Below, piece by piece: positions 21,123 to 21,703 of a stretch of 21,703 bases of DNA; position 1 is the stretch's first letter; every line of letters begins with the position of its first letter. Origin of the DNA: Pelargonium cotyledonis (lineage: Eukaryota > Streptophyta > Magnoliopsida > Geraniales > Geraniaceae); assembly GCA_036897625.1 (NCBI GenBank), contig JAYMTA010001119.1, positions 1 through 21,703 of the forward strand. Direction: 5' to 3'. The notes beneath the pieces were generated by a model. The model did no database searches, had not been told where the DNA came from, and worked only from the letters and a program-made list of their open reading frames with translations. The translations under genes were made by a program, and so were the position numbers.

Positions 21123-21670
21123 TAATGTGTTTGGGAATTTATGCAACTGGATAGGGTTGATAAGATATGCCAATCCTTTTCCAAATGGGATTGGACGTCC
21201 ATATTCAATTGTTACGGTGGACTTGGAATGGGCATGCATAGGTGTAGGGTATCACTAGGTTTAATGTTTTTCTGAGTTAAGTGGCTTACATTTCGTTTCG
21301 GTCTTCAGTTAAGGGAATAAATGGTTATTTTGGGGTTCTGTTTAATCCTGTTATGTTTAGGGACTCTATTGGTTGATGATCAATTCTTCATCCCTTTTGA
21401 TTGTGTTATGATATGTAAGTATTAAGGCTGTTTAGGGTCTCTTGGAAATGCAGGCATCAATAGACATTAGTAGTAGTATGACACTTAGGGATACGCATGT
21501 CCTGTTTAACAAGAAAGTATATATGGTGAAACATTTCGTTGGAAGAGCCAATGATATGCTATTTTTTGGCATGTTTGCTGTTAAATCTAGTTCTGACAGG
21601 TTGCTTCCCATGTTTTATAAATTGGCATGTCCTTGTCCGAATTCATGTTTCCTAATTATAAATTTCTATT

Positions 21671-21703
21671 CCCTAGGGGATGGCGCAATGGTTAAGAACA
21701 CAC
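21671..21703 (+). mobile_element. 5' end of a second SINE copy (cut by the window edge)
   Basis: The last 33 bases begin CCCTAGGGGATGGC and include the same box A, TGGCGCAATGG (21681-21691), as the SINE at 6110-6278. About 21 bases in a row are identical before the copies diverge (GGTTAAGA versus GGTCAAGA). It lies on the plus strand in the presumed fifth intron of the RBM34-like gene. The remainder is outside the window. Confidence 0.78.

Noticed and set aside
21453..21703. Possible next exon of the RBM34-like gene after ATGCAG at about 21452
   Set aside because: An acceptor-like site and an open frame exist, but the translation does not continue RRM2 as expected, and it runs into a SINE.

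Overview
The window is nuclear DNA from a flowering plant, most likely a eudicot. It holds intron-rich genes with GT-AG splice sites, AT-rich introns and spacers, plant-specific gene families (a chromomethylase and a MYB-CC/GARP factor), and several small non-autonomous transposons with visible target-site duplications. The species cannot be named from the sequence alone. The exon models were assembled by hand from splice signals, reading phase and remembered family homology, so they are predictions.

Layout. (1) 105-415, minus: the first two coding exons of a MYB-CC (PHL-type, probably PHL11-like) transcription factor that runs off the left edge. (2) 416-2208: spacer with the PHL promoter, one orphan exon of a CobW-domain protein (1631-1735) and a Tourist-like MITE (1839-1974). 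(3) 2209-14394, minus: a complete 23-exon CHROMOMETHYLASE 2 (CMT2) gene, predicted at 1855 aa. It has the full BAH, methyltransferase and chromodomain layout, a long N-terminus with repeated RRSPR motifs, and an unusual C-terminal tail of about 560 aa made of about 20 copies of a 28-29 aa repeat. A tRNA-derived SINE lies in its largest intron. (4) 14395-15955: AT-rich spacer. (5) 15956-17651, minus: a two-exon multi-pass membrane protein with an apparent one-base frameshift near its 3' end. (6) 17652-19011: spacer between divergent genes, with a TATA box, degenerate repeats, a MITE-like element and a telo-box. (7) 19012-20947 and beyond, plus: the 5' part of an RBM34/Nop12-like nucleolar RNA-binding protein gene, whose second intron carries a hAT-type MITE. 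A second copy of the SINE begins at the right edge.

The genes are not an operon and no shared pathway is implied. CMT2 maintains non-CG methylation on H3K9me2-marked transposons, and this locus itself contains or adjoins several short transposons. The strongest candidate for something undescribed is the repeat tail on CMT2. It appears to have grown by amplifying the ordinary CMT2 C-terminal segment, stays in frame throughout, and carries 11 LxLxL motifs set between acidic runs.
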